Positions 8,347-16,924 are shown, numbered from the stretch's first letter. The stretch: DNA of 36,348 nucleotides from Lacunisphaera sp. (GCA_029945855.1 JAQSDJ010000108.1:1-36348), one strand, 5' to 3'. Notes: generated by a model from the letters alone, not told the origin. Translations and numbers: made by a program.

Positions 8347-8434
8347 TCATATAAACAAATAATAACATTTTACATCCGACCATCTCTGCTGCCATGGTGA
8401 AAGAACAAGGGCTTTCTCGGCCCGTCGCGCTGAC

Positions 8435-9790
8435 ATGAATCATTCATCTTCCCAGCTTTCCGCCGGCCTCTGGGCCGGAGCCGCCACCATAAACATCTCC
8501 CCGGAAGGGCCAACCTTTCTTTACGGCTATCCCCACGTGCGACGCTACAGCACAGGCGTGCATGATCCGCTTGAATGCGCGGCCCTTTTCCTGCGGTCGA
8601 AATCCGCCAACGCACTGTTGCTGGCGAATGATCTGATCTTTGTGTCGAACGCACTGGTTCGCGAAGTCAGGCAGCGACTTGCCGAGGCCACCGGCATTGC
8701 GGAGGAGGCGATCTTAATCGGGGCGACGCACACTCATTCTGGGCCGATCGTGTCCGACCAGGTAAGCAATGAGGGGGATCCCGTGGTGCCTAAAGCGGAC
8801 CCGCGCTACCTCGCGTGGCTGGCGGACCGCCTGGTGGAGGCGGGCCGCTCCGCGGTGACGGCCGCTGAGCCGGCGGAACTGGGCTGGTCGATGGGCCGGG
8901 CCGAGGGGGTGGGAAACAACCGCCATGACCCAAAGGGGGCGACCGATTCGGAGGTTCCGGTCCTCGTTGTGCGCTCTCCGACCAGCCGGGAACCGCTCGC
9001 TTGTCTACTCGTGTATGGCATGCACCCCACGGTGCTGCACGAGGATTCAACCCTGATCAGCGCGGATTTCCCGCATTTTACCCGTCACTTCCTGCGCGAG
9101 CGTGTTCTGCCGGCGGCGTGCCCGGTGCTCTATTTCAACGGAGCGTCCGGAAACCAAAGCCCGCGGCACATGATTCGCAGCAACACGTTTGCGGAAGCGC
9201 GGCGCATCGGTGAAAATCTGGGGCGGGCCGTGGCCGAGGCAATCGACGGCATTTCCTATGGCCGCGAGGTGGAGATCTCTTTCCGCAATCGGCAGGTCAA
9301 GCTGGAGCCCCGGGTATTTCCCTCGGGCCCGGTCGCGGCAGAGGGGCTGGTCGCCGCGCGCACGCAGTTCGCGCGCCTCAAGAAAGCCGGCGCCGCGCCG
9401 GCGGTCATACGCACGGCGGAATGCGATGTTTTCGGAGCGGAAGAGACGGTTGAACTGGTGCGGGCGGCGGCGGATGGGCGGGTCGCCTCGACGATCGCCC
9501 GCTGCACGCCGGCGGAAATCCAGGCGATCACGATCGGGCCGTGGACCTTGGTCGCGTGGCCTGGGGAATTCTTCGCGGAGTACGGCCTCGCGTTGAAGGA
9601 GAAAGCCCCACGGGCGTGTCTCGTGACGCTGGCCAACGGTGAACTGCAGGGCTACATCGTCACGCCCGAAGCGGCAGAGCGCGGATGCTATGAAGCAATG
9701 AATACCATCTATTCCGTCGACAACGGCCGGCGTTTTGTCGAAACCACACTGGCTTTGCTCGCGGGCGCGCGGGGAACGCCCCCCCGTTGA
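8435..9790 (+). CDS. Neutral/alkaline ceramidase-like hydrolase (cytoplasmic)
   Basis: This 451-residue protein resembles the N-terminal catalytic domain of neutral ceramidases (PF04734), which are zinc enzymes that hydrolyse an N-acyl bond. Visible motifs are the opening 'AGAATINISPEG', zinc ligands in 'THTHSGP' (H99, H101) and in 'GMHPTV' (H197), the presumed nucleophile serine in 'GASGNQSP' (S242), and the metal-binding glutamate in 'WPGEFF' (E378). Typical ceramidases are secreted, exceed 600 residues and end in an Ig-like domain; this one has no signal peptide and no room for that domain. It is divergent from the aminotransferase operon and its TGA overlaps the kinase ATG. I infer a cytoplasmic amidase or esterase acting on a small N- or O-acylated pathway compound, not a lipid. 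The fold call is firm; the substrate is open. Confidence 0.85.
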   Translation: MNHSSSQLSAGLWAGAATINISPEGPTFLYGYPHVRRYSTGVHDPLECAALFLRSKSANALLLANDLIFVSNALVREVRQRLAEATGIAEEAILIGATHTHSGPIVSDQVSNEGDPVVPKADPRYLAWLADRLVEAGRSAVTAAEPAELGWSMGRAEGVGNNRHDPKGATDSEVPVLVVRSPTSREPLACLLVYGMHPTVLHEDSTLISADFPHFTRHFLRERVLPAACPVLYFNGASGNQSPRHMIRSNTFAEARRIGENLGRAVAEAIDGISYGREVEISFRNRQVKLEPRVFPSGPVAAEGLVAARTQFARLKKAGAAPAVIRTAECDVFGAEETVELVRAAADGRVASTIARCTPAEIQAITIGPWTLVAWPGEFFAEYGLALKEKAPRACLVTLANGELQGYIVTPEAAERGCYEAMNTIYSVDNGRRFVETTLALLAGARGTPPR

Positions 9791-11148
9791 TGGCCCTGCT
9801 GCTCGGCATCGATCTCGGCACCACTTATTTCAAGGTGGGCCTGTTCGACGAGCACGGGACGCTCGCCGGCCTGGGCCGTGTGGCGACCGATCCGGTGGTG
9901 CCAGGTCCGGGCCGCTGCGTGCTGCCGTCCGAGATATTCTGGGAACGGCTGCGGCGCGCGCTGGCTGAGGCGCTAACCCAGGCGGGGGTATCAGCCGGCG
10001 CAATCGCGGGGATTTCGTATTCCTCGCAGGCGAACACTTTTGTTCTGCTGGACGATCGTGATGTGCCGCTAACGCCGCTGATCCTCTGGACGGATGTGCG
10101 GGGTGGGGCGGTGCCGGAGCGGTTGCGGTCGTTTTCGCGCACTGAGGAGTTCCAGCGGAAAGTGGGATTCAGCGAGATTTCCGCTGAGGCCGCGGTAAGC
10201 AAATGGGACTGGTTTCTGCAGCACGACCCGGCCCTGGCGGGACGCACCCGTTGGCTGATGACGATCTCCGATTACCTGGCCTTCGGCCTGACGGGCGAGC
10301 GGGTCGGCGATGCGAGTACGGCATCAATGCTGGGTATCTACCACCTGCGGGAACAGGGCTGGTGGACGGAAGCCTTGGAGGCTTTCGGACTCCAGCGGGA
10401 AAAACTGGTGCGGACGCTCCGGCCCGGTGCGTATTGTGGTCAAACGGTCGCCCGGGCCGCTACCTTGCTCGGGGTGCCGGCGGGAATTCCATTCGCGGCC
10501 GGAGGATTAGACCACCACATCGCCGCGGTCGCCGCGGGCCTGGGGCGCTTTGCCGACGTAAGCATTTCGACCGGCACGGTGCTGGCGGCAACAGGCGTGG
10601 TGGACCGGGTCGAGCCTATTCCGGAGTGTTATCATGGTCCGCACGTGGATGGCTCCCGGTATTTTCGCCTGGCGTTCGACCCGGCGGGAGCGGGGCAGCT
10701 GGACGATTACCAGCGCCGGTTCGCCCCGGATCAGAGCATCGAACAATTGATTTCCCTGGCGGCGACAGCTGCCCCTCGTAAGCAACCGGGCGGGGCCATA
10801 GTTTATGCAGCGGGAGACCGCGACCGAGGGGCCGACGTCCGATATTTGCTTGAAAAGATCGCGCGGGCGCAACGGGAACTGGTGAGAAAGGTGTCCGGCG
10901 GGCAGGTTGTGAGGATGATCTCCGCAACCGGGGGAGGCGCCCGTAGCGCAGCCTGGCTCGGCATCAGTGCCGATATTCTGGACGTGCCGATCGTGACTCT
11001 CGCCTGCGGCGAACGGGCATGTCTTGGGGCAGCGGTGCTCGCCGCGACGGCCGCCGGGATCTACCCCAACATAGGGGAGGCGACCAAGGCAATGGTTCAC
11101 CGCGACCGCGTACTCATGCCCCGCGCCCGCCCGGTCGCAAATTCATAA
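9790..11148 (+). CDS. FGGY-family carbohydrate kinase
   Basis: The protein has 452 residues from the ATG at 9790, which shares its A with the TGA of the ceramidase-like gene; the track's TTG start three bases upstream is less likely. Domain I has the phosphate-binding strand-turn 'LLGIDLGTTYFKVGLFDEHG'. The catalytic-base aspartate is D241 in 'AAGGLDHH', followed by 'VSISTGTVLAATG'. The adenosine-side motif 'ATGGGARSAAWLGISADIL' and 'CLGAAVLAATAAGIYP' complete domain II. FGGY kinases phosphorylate ketoses and polyols such as xylulose, rhamnulose, erythritol, glycerol or AI-2. It is somewhat shorter than the usual 480-520 residues. Translational coupling to the hydrolase suggests that the two act in sequence: release, then phosphorylation. 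The product would feed the NagB-like protein and the aldolase. Confidence 0.9.
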   Translation: MALLLGIDLGTTYFKVGLFDEHGTLAGLGRVATDPVVPGPGRCVLPSEIFWERLRRALAEALTQAGVSAGAIAGISYSSQANTFVLLDDRDVPLTPLILWTDVRGGAVPERLRSFSRTEEFQRKVGFSEISAEAAVSKWDWFLQHDPALAGRTRWLMTISDYLAFGLTGERVGDASTASMLGIYHLREQGWWTEALEAFGLQREKLVRTLRPGAYCGQTVARAATLLGVPAGIPFAAGGLDHHIAAVAAGLGRFADVSISTGTVLAATGVVDRVEPIPECYHGPHVDGSRYFRLAFDPAGAGQLDDYQRRFAPDQSIEQLISLAATAAPRKQPGGAIVYAAGDRDRGADVRYLLEKIARAQRELVRKVSGGQVVRMISATGGGARSAAWLGISADILDVPIVTLACGERACLGAAVLAATAAGIYPNIGEATKAMVHRDRVLMPRARPVANS

Positions 11149-11197
11149 AGTGTCGCGTGCCGCGCCCAGGGTGGCGGAGGCCCGAAGACCCGACGGC

Positions 11198-12307
11198 TCA
11201 AGCCCGGCATGATTTTACGGCGTGTTCGAGTTCCCGGGCTTCGGCGGGGGTGAGGGGGTCTTCCACGAGAATGGCCGTGGCGCGGCGGTCAAGGACGCGG
11301 GCCAGTCGGGAGACTTCGTGCTTGGGCGCAATCACGAGCACAGGCTTGCCGGCCGCCTGCAATCCCCGCAGCAGGTCCAGTTTGGCGAGGGCGGATGGGG
11401 TCCCGGCGCCTGGAGTGTATTGCACGGCCGTGATAGACGGTTCCGCCTGCAAGACTGGGGAGTGTCGCGCGGCCTGAGGCCCGTCGAGATGAAATAGCAG
11501 GTTGCCGGCAGACTCAGCCTGCTGCCGGAGGGAGGGCAGGCAGCAGTCCCGGAAATCGTCGGGCCCGATGAGGGCGGTGAAATCACAGGTTGGAATGGTA
11601 AACGGGCGGTTCGACCAGCAGGCCAGCCACTGCGTCACGCCCGTTCCGCGACTCAGCACCGCGTCCATGATTTCGGTGTAGATGTGGTCCCACGCGCTCA
11701 TCACCCGCAGCGATGCAGCAATCACCTCGGTCCGGTGGTCGTGCAAGTCGAGGCAGAGTTGGTCGGGGCCGCGCAGATTGACCAGCACATCAATGGCTCC
11801 ACTGAGATCGGGGGTGCAGACGAGATATCGGCCGCGGGCATCGTCTGCGACCAGTTTGAGGAGCGTAATGACCCGCTTAAACCACGGATTGTCGGGATCG
11901 AAGCCGAATCCAGGCGGATTCTGCCAATCCGTGATGATCGGGTGCTGCCAGGAAGTCTGCTCCGCTTCGCTCAGCGTGAGCGGGGCGCCAAGAAACGCGC
12001 CCACGGCGACCGGACCAATGTCGACGCGGATGCGCGGGATTGAATCGCCGACGAACATCGTTCCCTCCAGCTGGCGGCGCCGCAGCGCGAGCCACTCGGC
12101 CGGATGATCGAGGAGATGAAACGCCTTGCCGCGGTAGATCCCCTCGGTGGTGGGTGCTGCGGCGACCAGCAACGGGCACTCGGCGGAAAAATTCCACCAA
12201 CGTTCCCAGCGCGCAGCAATCTCCGGGAAGGCCGGACAATACTCCAGGGGTTGCCGGGCTATGGCGTAAAGCTGCTCAGTCCAAACCGGGTGGCGCGAAC
12301 GGGTCAT
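11198..12307 (-). CDS. Uroporphyrinogen decarboxylase-superfamily (URO-D/MtaA-like) protein
   Basis: From the ATG at 12307 this is 369 residues; the ORF track uses a GTG 48 bases upstream (385 residues) and both are possible. The architecture is a TIM barrel like URO-D and corrinoid methyltransferases: an aromatic N-terminus ('RWERWWNFSAECPLL'), mid-barrel 'DLSGAIDVLVNLRGPDQLCLDL', 'NLLFHLDGPQAARH' and a C-terminal 'LVIAPKHEVSRLARVLDRR'. There is no signal peptide. Heme synthesis is an unlikely role, because the protein lacks a recognisable substrate-arginine N-terminus and sits in a catabolic cluster. Corrinoid-linked demethylation is conceivable, but no corrinoid-binding protein is in the window. 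It is convergent with the kinase gene (49-base gap) and divergent from the DeoR-type regulator gene. The function is unassigned. Confidence 0.75.
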   Translation of the reverse strand: MTRSRHPVWTEQLYAIARQPLEYCPAFPEIAARWERWWNFSAECPLLVAAAPTTEGIYRGKAFHLLDHPAEWLALRRRQLEGTMFVGDSIPRIRVDIGPVAVGAFLGAPLTLSEAEQTSWQHPIITDWQNPPGFGFDPDNPWFKRVITLLKLVADDARGRYLVCTPDLSGAIDVLVNLRGPDQLCLDLHDHRTEVIAASLRVMSAWDHIYTEIMDAVLSRGTGVTQWLACWSNRPFTIPTCDFTALIGPDDFRDCCLPSLRQQAESAGNLLFHLDGPQAARHSPVLQAEPSITAVQYTPGAGTPSALAKLDLLRGLQAAGKPVLVIAPKHEVSRLARVLDRRATAILVEDPLTPAEARELEHAVKSCRA

Positions 12308-12465
12308 GCACCCGAATAAAGGTCGGCAGACCGCCTTTGGCAAATGAAGCTGCACAACATCTTTGGTCAGTCCGGGTTCAGCTTTCTTAGTGTTCGGCAG
12401 CGGGGCGATCTCGGGCGAGGTGCCGCAAACTTCAAATGCTCGGCTACGTGGGTCGCGTTTTCCCG

Positions 12466-12537
12466 GTGTTTTCGCAATGTTCGTTTACGTGAGAATATTA
12501 TATATGTTGACACATATGAACATTGGCATTGAAAACA
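12466..12537. promoter_or_regulatory. Large nested inverted repeat, likely operator of the DeoR-type regulator
   Basis: CAATGTTC at 12475-12482 is the exact reverse complement of GAACATTG at 12518-12525. The similarity extends inward: the two 24-base arms (12475-12498 and the complement of 12502-12525) agree at about 17 positions. Outside them, GTGTTTTCG (12466-12474) faces CATTGAAAACA (12527-12537), which repeats the inversion. The AATGTTCGTT half-site resembles the GlpR-type half-site known for DeoR-family repressors. The element covers the space between the URO-D-like and DeoR-type genes and ends 8 bases before the regulator's GTG start, which fits autorepression. Confidence 0.6.
12497..12502 (-). 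promoter_or_regulatory. Possible -10 box for the URO-D-like gene
   Basis: On the minus strand these bases read TATAAT, a perfect sigma-70 -10 hexamer, in the centre of the inverted repeat. The hexamer 17 bases upstream (AATGTT) is a poor -35. A repressor bound to the flanking arms would cover this site. Confidence 0.35.
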
Positions 12538-12544
12538 AATCACT

Positions 12545-13330
12545 GTGAAGAATCTCAATTCCGCTGCGCGGCAGGCGAGCATCCGCGACCGTTTCGCAAA
12601 ACAGCCTGGCGTCACGATTTCCGAATTGGCGGCCGAGTTTAAAGTCAGTGAAATGACCATCCGGCGCGATCTCACGGCGCTAGAGGCGAACTCACAAGTT
12701 CGGCGCACGCATGGTGGCGCGGTGCTGACCGAACGCATGATGATCGAATTCAGTTATCGGGACAAGCGTCAGATGAACCGCGCGGAAAAATGCGCGATCG
12801 CCGCCGAGGCGCGCAAACACGTGTTGCCGGGGCAAAGAATCGTGCTCGATAACGGCACGACCACGCTCGAACTGGCGGTCCTGCTGAAGGATGGGCGTGA
12901 TCTCACGGTGATCACTCCGAGCCTCGCCGTCGCGTCGGAACTGCAGCACGCGCCAGGCGTGGAGGTGATTCTGCTGGGCGGGATCCTCCGGCGCGGCAGC
13001 CCCGATCTAACCGGCCCCGTGACCCAGCATTGCTTGGATCTGTTCTCTGCCGATATCACCTTTCAGGGTGCCGATGCCATCGGAGACGACGGCTCCATCT
13101 ACAACCGGGACTTGCGCCAGGTGCGGGTCGACAAGGCCATGCGCCGGATCGCGAATCGCTGTTGTGTTCTCGCGGATCACACGAAAATTGGAAAATTCGA
13201 ACTCGCGCGTACCGGATCGCTGGCGGACGTGGACATTTTCATAACGGACAAAGCGGTACCGGCCGCCACCTTGAAGCGTTTCAGCCGCACCGGAGCCGAG
13301 GTCATCGCCGTGCCTGTGTTGCCCAAGTGA
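12545..13330 (+). CDS. DeoR-family transcriptional repressor
   Basis: The protein has 261 residues, the usual DeoR length. The N-terminal winged helix-turn-helix is at about residues 10-60: 'ASIRDRFAKQPGVTISELA' followed by 'VSEMTIRRDLTALEAN' and the wing 'VRRTHGGAV'. The C-terminal sugar-phosphate sensor domain has 'LDNGTTTLELAVLL', 'GADAIGDDGSIYNRD' and 'CCVLADHTKIGKFELAR', all typical of the family. The GTG start is forced: an in-frame TGA lies at 12530 and no other start follows it. Family members usually bind a phosphorylated sugar intermediate that relieves repression; here that could be the product of the FGGY kinase. It is transcribed toward the TonB receptor (78-base gap) and probably binds the inverted repeat just upstream. 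Confidence 0.93.
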   Translation: MKNLNSAARQASIRDRFAKQPGVTISELAAEFKVSEMTIRRDLTALEANSQVRRTHGGAVLTERMMIEFSYRDKRQMNRAEKCAIAAEARKHVLPGQRIVLDNGTTTLELAVLLKDGRDLTVITPSLAVASELQHAPGVEVILLGGILRRGSPDLTGPVTQHCLDLFSADITFQGADAIGDDGSIYNRDLRQVRVDKAMRRIANRCCVLADHTKIGKFELARTGSLADVDIFITDKAVPAATLKRFSRTGAEVIAVPVLPK

Positions 13331-13408
13331 TCCTTTTGCCACCGGGCGTGTCATGACCTGATGCGCGCGGAAGTTTCAGCCCACCCCCAACTCCAAATTT
13401 AGACTTCT

Positions 13409-16400
13409 ATGAAACCCAACAGTCACCACCAAGCTTGCGCGGCCGAGGCGCGCACACCGCTAACTTGCGGACGCTCGGCATTTCTGCCGCGCCAGCGACG
13501 CATTTTCCTGTCCGCCTGTTGCCTCTTGGCCGCGGGCACGATGTCCTGGGCGCAGACGGCCCCAGCCGAGAGCGCCACGCCGGGGACAACCGGTACAGCC
13601 ACGGAGACGAAACTTGATCGCCCGGCCCAAGCCGCGATCGAGACGCCAGCCAACAGCGAAGGCACCGCTGCCGAAGAGGTGCTGGTATTGACCCCGTTCG
13701 AGGTGGTGGCGGGAGGACGCGGGTATCATGCCACGAATACCATGTCGGGAACACGGTTCAATTCCCGGCTCGAGGATCTGGCCTCGTCAATCAGCGTGGT
13801 GACGAAGGAACAAATGGAGGACCTTGGGCTCCTCGACATCAATGATGTGTTCAACTATGAGATGAGCACCGAAGGCATGGGAAATTTCACCGACATCGAA
13901 GTCGAGACCAGTGGCAACGTGAACGACAATTCGATGGCGGGACCGAACACCGCGAACCGCATCCGGGGCATCGGCAGCGCCAACCTCTCGCTCGGGAACT
14001 TCGAGACCAGCCGTCGGGTGCCGGTCGACAAGGTCGGCATTGATGCCATCGAAATCAGCCGCGGCCCGAACTCGAGCATCTTCGGTCTCGGCAATTCCTC
14101 GGGCACCGTCAACATGGTGGCATCCTCGGGCAATCTCGGGCGTGATCGCACCCAGATACAATTGCGGGGAGACAGCAACGGGGGCTATCGCGAGCACATT
14201 GACGTCAACAAGGTGCTGATAAAGAACAAGCTCGCGCTGCGTTTCAGCCAGGTGTTCATGCACACCGGCTACGATCTGAAACCTTCCGGCACCGACACCG
14301 AGCGCTACAACTTCATGCTCAAGTATCAACCCACGCGGACGACGACCCTCACCGCCTCGGTCCTGAGCTACCGGATGTACGGCAACCGGCCCAACACGAT
14401 CATGCCGCGCGACGGCACCCAGGACTGGCTCGCCGCCGGCTCGCCGACCTGGGATCCGTTGACGTCGAAGGCCTATATCGGCGACGAGGTGATTTACTCG
14501 AGTTCAAAGGGCTCGTTGCCGAGTTACTTTCAGAGCCTTTACCAGCAGACGGGTCGTGGCTCCGCGCTGCTATATGTCGACCAGGGCGATGTCGTCTATT
14601 GGACCGCCCCTAGGGGAACCGCGACCGGCACGCCGGTCGGTCAAGCGCCCAACTGGGATGCGGTCGTCAAGGCGAGTCAGGGGATGTACAATTACGTGGT
14701 GCCGACCTTCGGGGTGCTAGGGCAGACGCAACCGTTGTTCCGGGGTCCACCCTCGGTCAGTGACAAGTCGGTCTACGACTGGACCTCGCTCAATCTCGGG
14801 GCCATGAACTACGAGTCCTCCAAGACGACCCAGTATTTGGTCCAGTTGACGCACGTTGTCTTTGAGACGCCCACGCAACTCGCCGCGCTGCAGGCGGGAT
14901 GGTTCCGGGAAGATTCAAGCAATTTCAGCAATTTTGCCTATGGAAAGCCTTACGGCTATCTGCTCGTCGACGTCAACCGGCGGCGCATGGACGGTTCGCC
15001 CAATCCCAACCTGGGCCGACCGATGATCACCCTGCCAGACACCACGGTCACCGAGAGTCCGCTGCTCAACGACACTTTCCGGGCGCAACTCGCCTACAAG
15101 CTGGACATGAGGGACAACCGCAACTGGAAGCGCTGGTTGGGGTTGCATCAGCTCACGGGCTATGCCGAGTACAAGAATTTCAATGTCCGGAACTTTCGGT
15201 ACAAGCCGGCCATGTTGTCGGAACACGCCTGGCTGCCGGGCGGGATCAGCCGGGCGACGAGTAGCGGCGTCTCGACGAACTATGGGCCGGAAATATACAA
15301 CAAGAACTCTCCTACCGGCACCCGCAACTACGCCCTGCATTACGTGGGCGATGCGCAAGGTGGCAACATCGAGTATGCCCCGCTGGATGTACAAGCGGGG
15401 ACATACCAATACACCTTTGGTGACGCCGCCAAGGCCGCCGCCGGCCAGACCGGTGCGTTCGTGAGTGAGGCCGTGGAACTGGGCTATGCCGCGACCCTCG
15501 ACGGCACCGGCAATCTCGGCAACGCCAAGAAGATTCAAAAGACGTCTGGTGTCGTGCTGCAGAGCCATCTGCTCAAGAACCGCATCGTCACCACGCTGGG
15601 CATCCGCCGCGATGAAGTGTTCGACAAAAACGGCGTGCTGCCCCGGATGATGCCCGATGGCGTGACCCACGATTATGACTGGGACAGGCAGTGGGCGGAA
15701 GAGTGGGCGCTGAACAAGGGTGAAACCCGGACCGCCGGGGTGGTCGTCAAGGTGCTTCCCTGGCTCCATTTGTTCGGCAACAAATCTGATAGCTTCATGC
15801 CGGACGATCCGGCGGTCGATCTGGCCGGCAATTCGGTGCCAAATCCGCGGGGCGAAGGCGAGGAATTCGGCATCGCGCTCTATCCTTTTGGGGGCAAGCT
15901 GAGCATCCGGGCCAACCACTACAAGGTGGTGCAGAACGGATCCCGGCGCGGCACCTCGAGCACCATCGCCAACCGCGCGATCGCGATCGACATATTCGAC
16001 TTCACCACCTCCCGCGATTTTGCCCTGCAAAACCGGGCCGCGACATGGATCCAGAATGCCGCGGGCGGCACTCTGTCGCCCGATCAGCTCGCGGCCAGGG
16101 TGGCGGAGACGATGAAGATGGACCCGGCCCGCATCGCCTTGTTGTCCGATCCCAACGTCAATCTGGCCGAGCCGGAGGACACTTTGGCGCAGGGCAACGA
16201 AATCGAGATCAACTATAATCCTACGCAACACTGGACGCTGAAGCTCAACCTCGCCGAGCAGGAGTCCATTCAGGCGAAAGTGGCCGGGGGCCTCCTGCAA
16301 TATCTGGAGGAACGGATTCCGGTATGGGAAAGCATCATCGACTTGGACACCGGCATGCCTTGGTACACGACCCAGTATCAGGGACCAAATTACGGTTCCG

Positions 16401-16876
16401 CGAAGATGTACTTCGAGGGCACCCAGGTGGGTGTGCCGCTGACCCTGGCGATCGCCCAGGAAGGCTTGAGCATGCCGCAGGTCCGCAAATACCGCGCCAA
16501 CTTGGCCACCAGTTACCGGCTCTCCGGTCTCACCAGCAATCGCTACCTGAAACCGCTCACGGTGGGTGGGGCGGTCCGGTGGGAGGACAAGGGCGCCATC
16601 GGCTACTACGCCGTGCCGGCGATTCCCCCGGCGACGCAAATGACCGCGCTCGATCGCAACCGGCCGATCTACTCCGCGGCCACGACCAGTATTGACCTGT
16701 TCCTGACTTACCGAACGAAATTCCGCAAGGTCGGGGCCACATTCCAACTGAATGTTCGCAACGTGGGCGAGAGCGGTCGCCTCGATGCGGTCAAGGCCTG
16801 GCCTGACGGCACCGCGAGCGCCTATCGCATCGTGCCACCGCAAGAGTTCCTGTTCACCACGACGTTCGACTTCTGA
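13409..16876 (+). CDS. TonB-dependent outer-membrane receptor
   Basis: At 1155 residues this has the size of the large receptors that import oligosaccharides. After a charged N-terminus a signal peptide core 'IFLSACCLLAAGTMSWA' ends near residue 48. A linker leads to 'VLTPFEVVAGG' (about residues 93-103), a TonB-box-like segment I associate with Opitutales receptors. The plug follows at about 110-240 ('SSISVVTKEQMEDLGLLDINDVF', 'IEISRGPNSSIFGLGNSSGTVNM'). The rest is a beta-barrel whose last strand ends in phenylalanine ('FLFTTTFDF'), as expected for BAM insertion. No SusD-like gene follows, in line with locus architecture outside Bacteroidota. It lies 78 bases after the repressor gene and is separated from the degradative genes by two strong hairpins. 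Likely role: uptake of fragments of the target polysaccharide. Confidence 0.95.
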   Translation: MKPNSHHQACAAEARTPLTCGRSAFLPRQRRIFLSACCLLAAGTMSWAQTAPAESATPGTTGTATETKLDRPAQAAIETPANSEGTAAEEVLVLTPFEVVAGGRGYHATNTMSGTRFNSRLEDLASSISVVTKEQMEDLGLLDINDVFNYEMSTEGMGNFTDIEVETSGNVNDNSMAGPNTANRIRGIGSANLSLGNFETSRRVPVDKVGIDAIEISRGPNSSIFGLGNSSGTVNMVASSGNLGRDRTQIQLRGDSNGGYREHIDVNKVLIKNKLALRFSQVFMHTGYDLKPSGTDTERYNFMLKYQPTRTTTLTASVLSYRMYGNRPNTIMPRDGTQDWLAAGSPTWDPLTSKAYIGDEVIYSSSKGSLPSYFQSLYQQTGRGSALLYVDQGDVVYWTAPRGTATGTPVGQAPNWDAVVKASQGMYNYVVPTFGVLGQTQPLFRGPPSVSDKSVYDWTSLNLGAMNYESSKTTQYLVQLTHVVFETPTQLAALQAGWFREDSSNFSNFAYGKPYGYLLVDVNRRRMDGSPNPNLGRPMITLPDTTVTESPLLNDTFRAQLAYKLDMRDNRNWKRWLGLHQLTGYAEYKNFNVRNFRYKPAMLSEHAWLPGGISRATSSGVSTNYGPEIYNKNSPTGTRNYALHYVGDAQGGNIEYAPLDVQAGTYQYTFGDAAKAAAGQTGAFVSEAVELGYAATLDGTGNLGNAKKIQKTSGVVLQSHLLKNRIVTTLGIRRDEVFDKNGVLPRMMPDGVTHDYDWDRQWAEEWALNKGETRTAGVVVKVLPWLHLFGNKSDSFMPDDPAVDLAGNSVPNPRGEGEEFGIALYPFGGKLSIRANHYKVVQNGSRRGTSSTIANRAIAIDIFDFTTSRDFALQNRAATWIQNAAGGTLSPDQLAARVAETMKMDPARIALLSDPNVNLAEPEDTLAQGNEIEINYNPTQHWTLKLNLAEQESIQAKVAGGLLQYLEERIPVWESIIDLDTGMPWYTTQYQGPNYGSAKMYFEGTQVGVPLTLAIAQEGLSMPQVRKYRANLATSYRLSGLTSNRYLKPLTVGGAVRWEDKGAIGYYAVPAIPPATQMTALDRNRPIYSAATTSIDLFLTYRTKFRKVGATFQLNVRNVGESGRLDAVKAWPDGTASAYRIVPPQEFLFTTTFDF

Positions 16877-16887
16877 TCGTCTTTATT

Positions 16888-16915
16888 CGGCGGAGCCGGC
16901 CATGGCTGGCTCCGC
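16888..16915. terminator. Strong hairpin 1 downstream of the TonB receptor gene
   Basis: GGCGGAGCC pairs perfectly with GGCTCCGCC, and the interior GCCATGGC is itself palindromic, so nearly all 28 bases pair. It starts 11 bases after the receptor stop codon. No T-tract follows on the plus strand, so it could be a terminator of the attenuating kind or an mRNA 3'-end stabiliser. Confidence 0.6.
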
Positions 16916-16924
16916 CCCTTAAAC

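Larger units (their letters stand above)
8105..8434. promoter_or_regulatory. Divergent promoter region between the aminotransferase operon and the ceramidase/kinase pair
   Basis: This 330-base gap separates two head-to-head transcription units. The part next to the aminotransferase gene is GC-rich; the part at about 8290-8390 is clearly AT-rich and holds the likely promoters. On the minus strand a TTGACA hexamer (the complement of 8333-8338) could serve as a -35 box, but no good -10 box follows at 17 bases. Two inverted repeats, listed separately, lie in the AT-rich part. No small gene is convincing here. Confidence 0.55.

Noticed and set aside
12507-12535. TTGACA as a -35 box for the DeoR-type gene
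   Set aside because: No acceptable -10 hexamer lies 16-18 bases downstream before the GTG start, so I did not call a plus-strand promoter there.
14915-16843. 642-residue minus-strand ORF opposite the TonB receptor gene
   Set aside because: It has no recognisable domain and is rich in Arg, Gly and Pro; the plus strand encodes an intact receptor barrel ending in Phe. Long antisense frames are expected in GC-rich genes.
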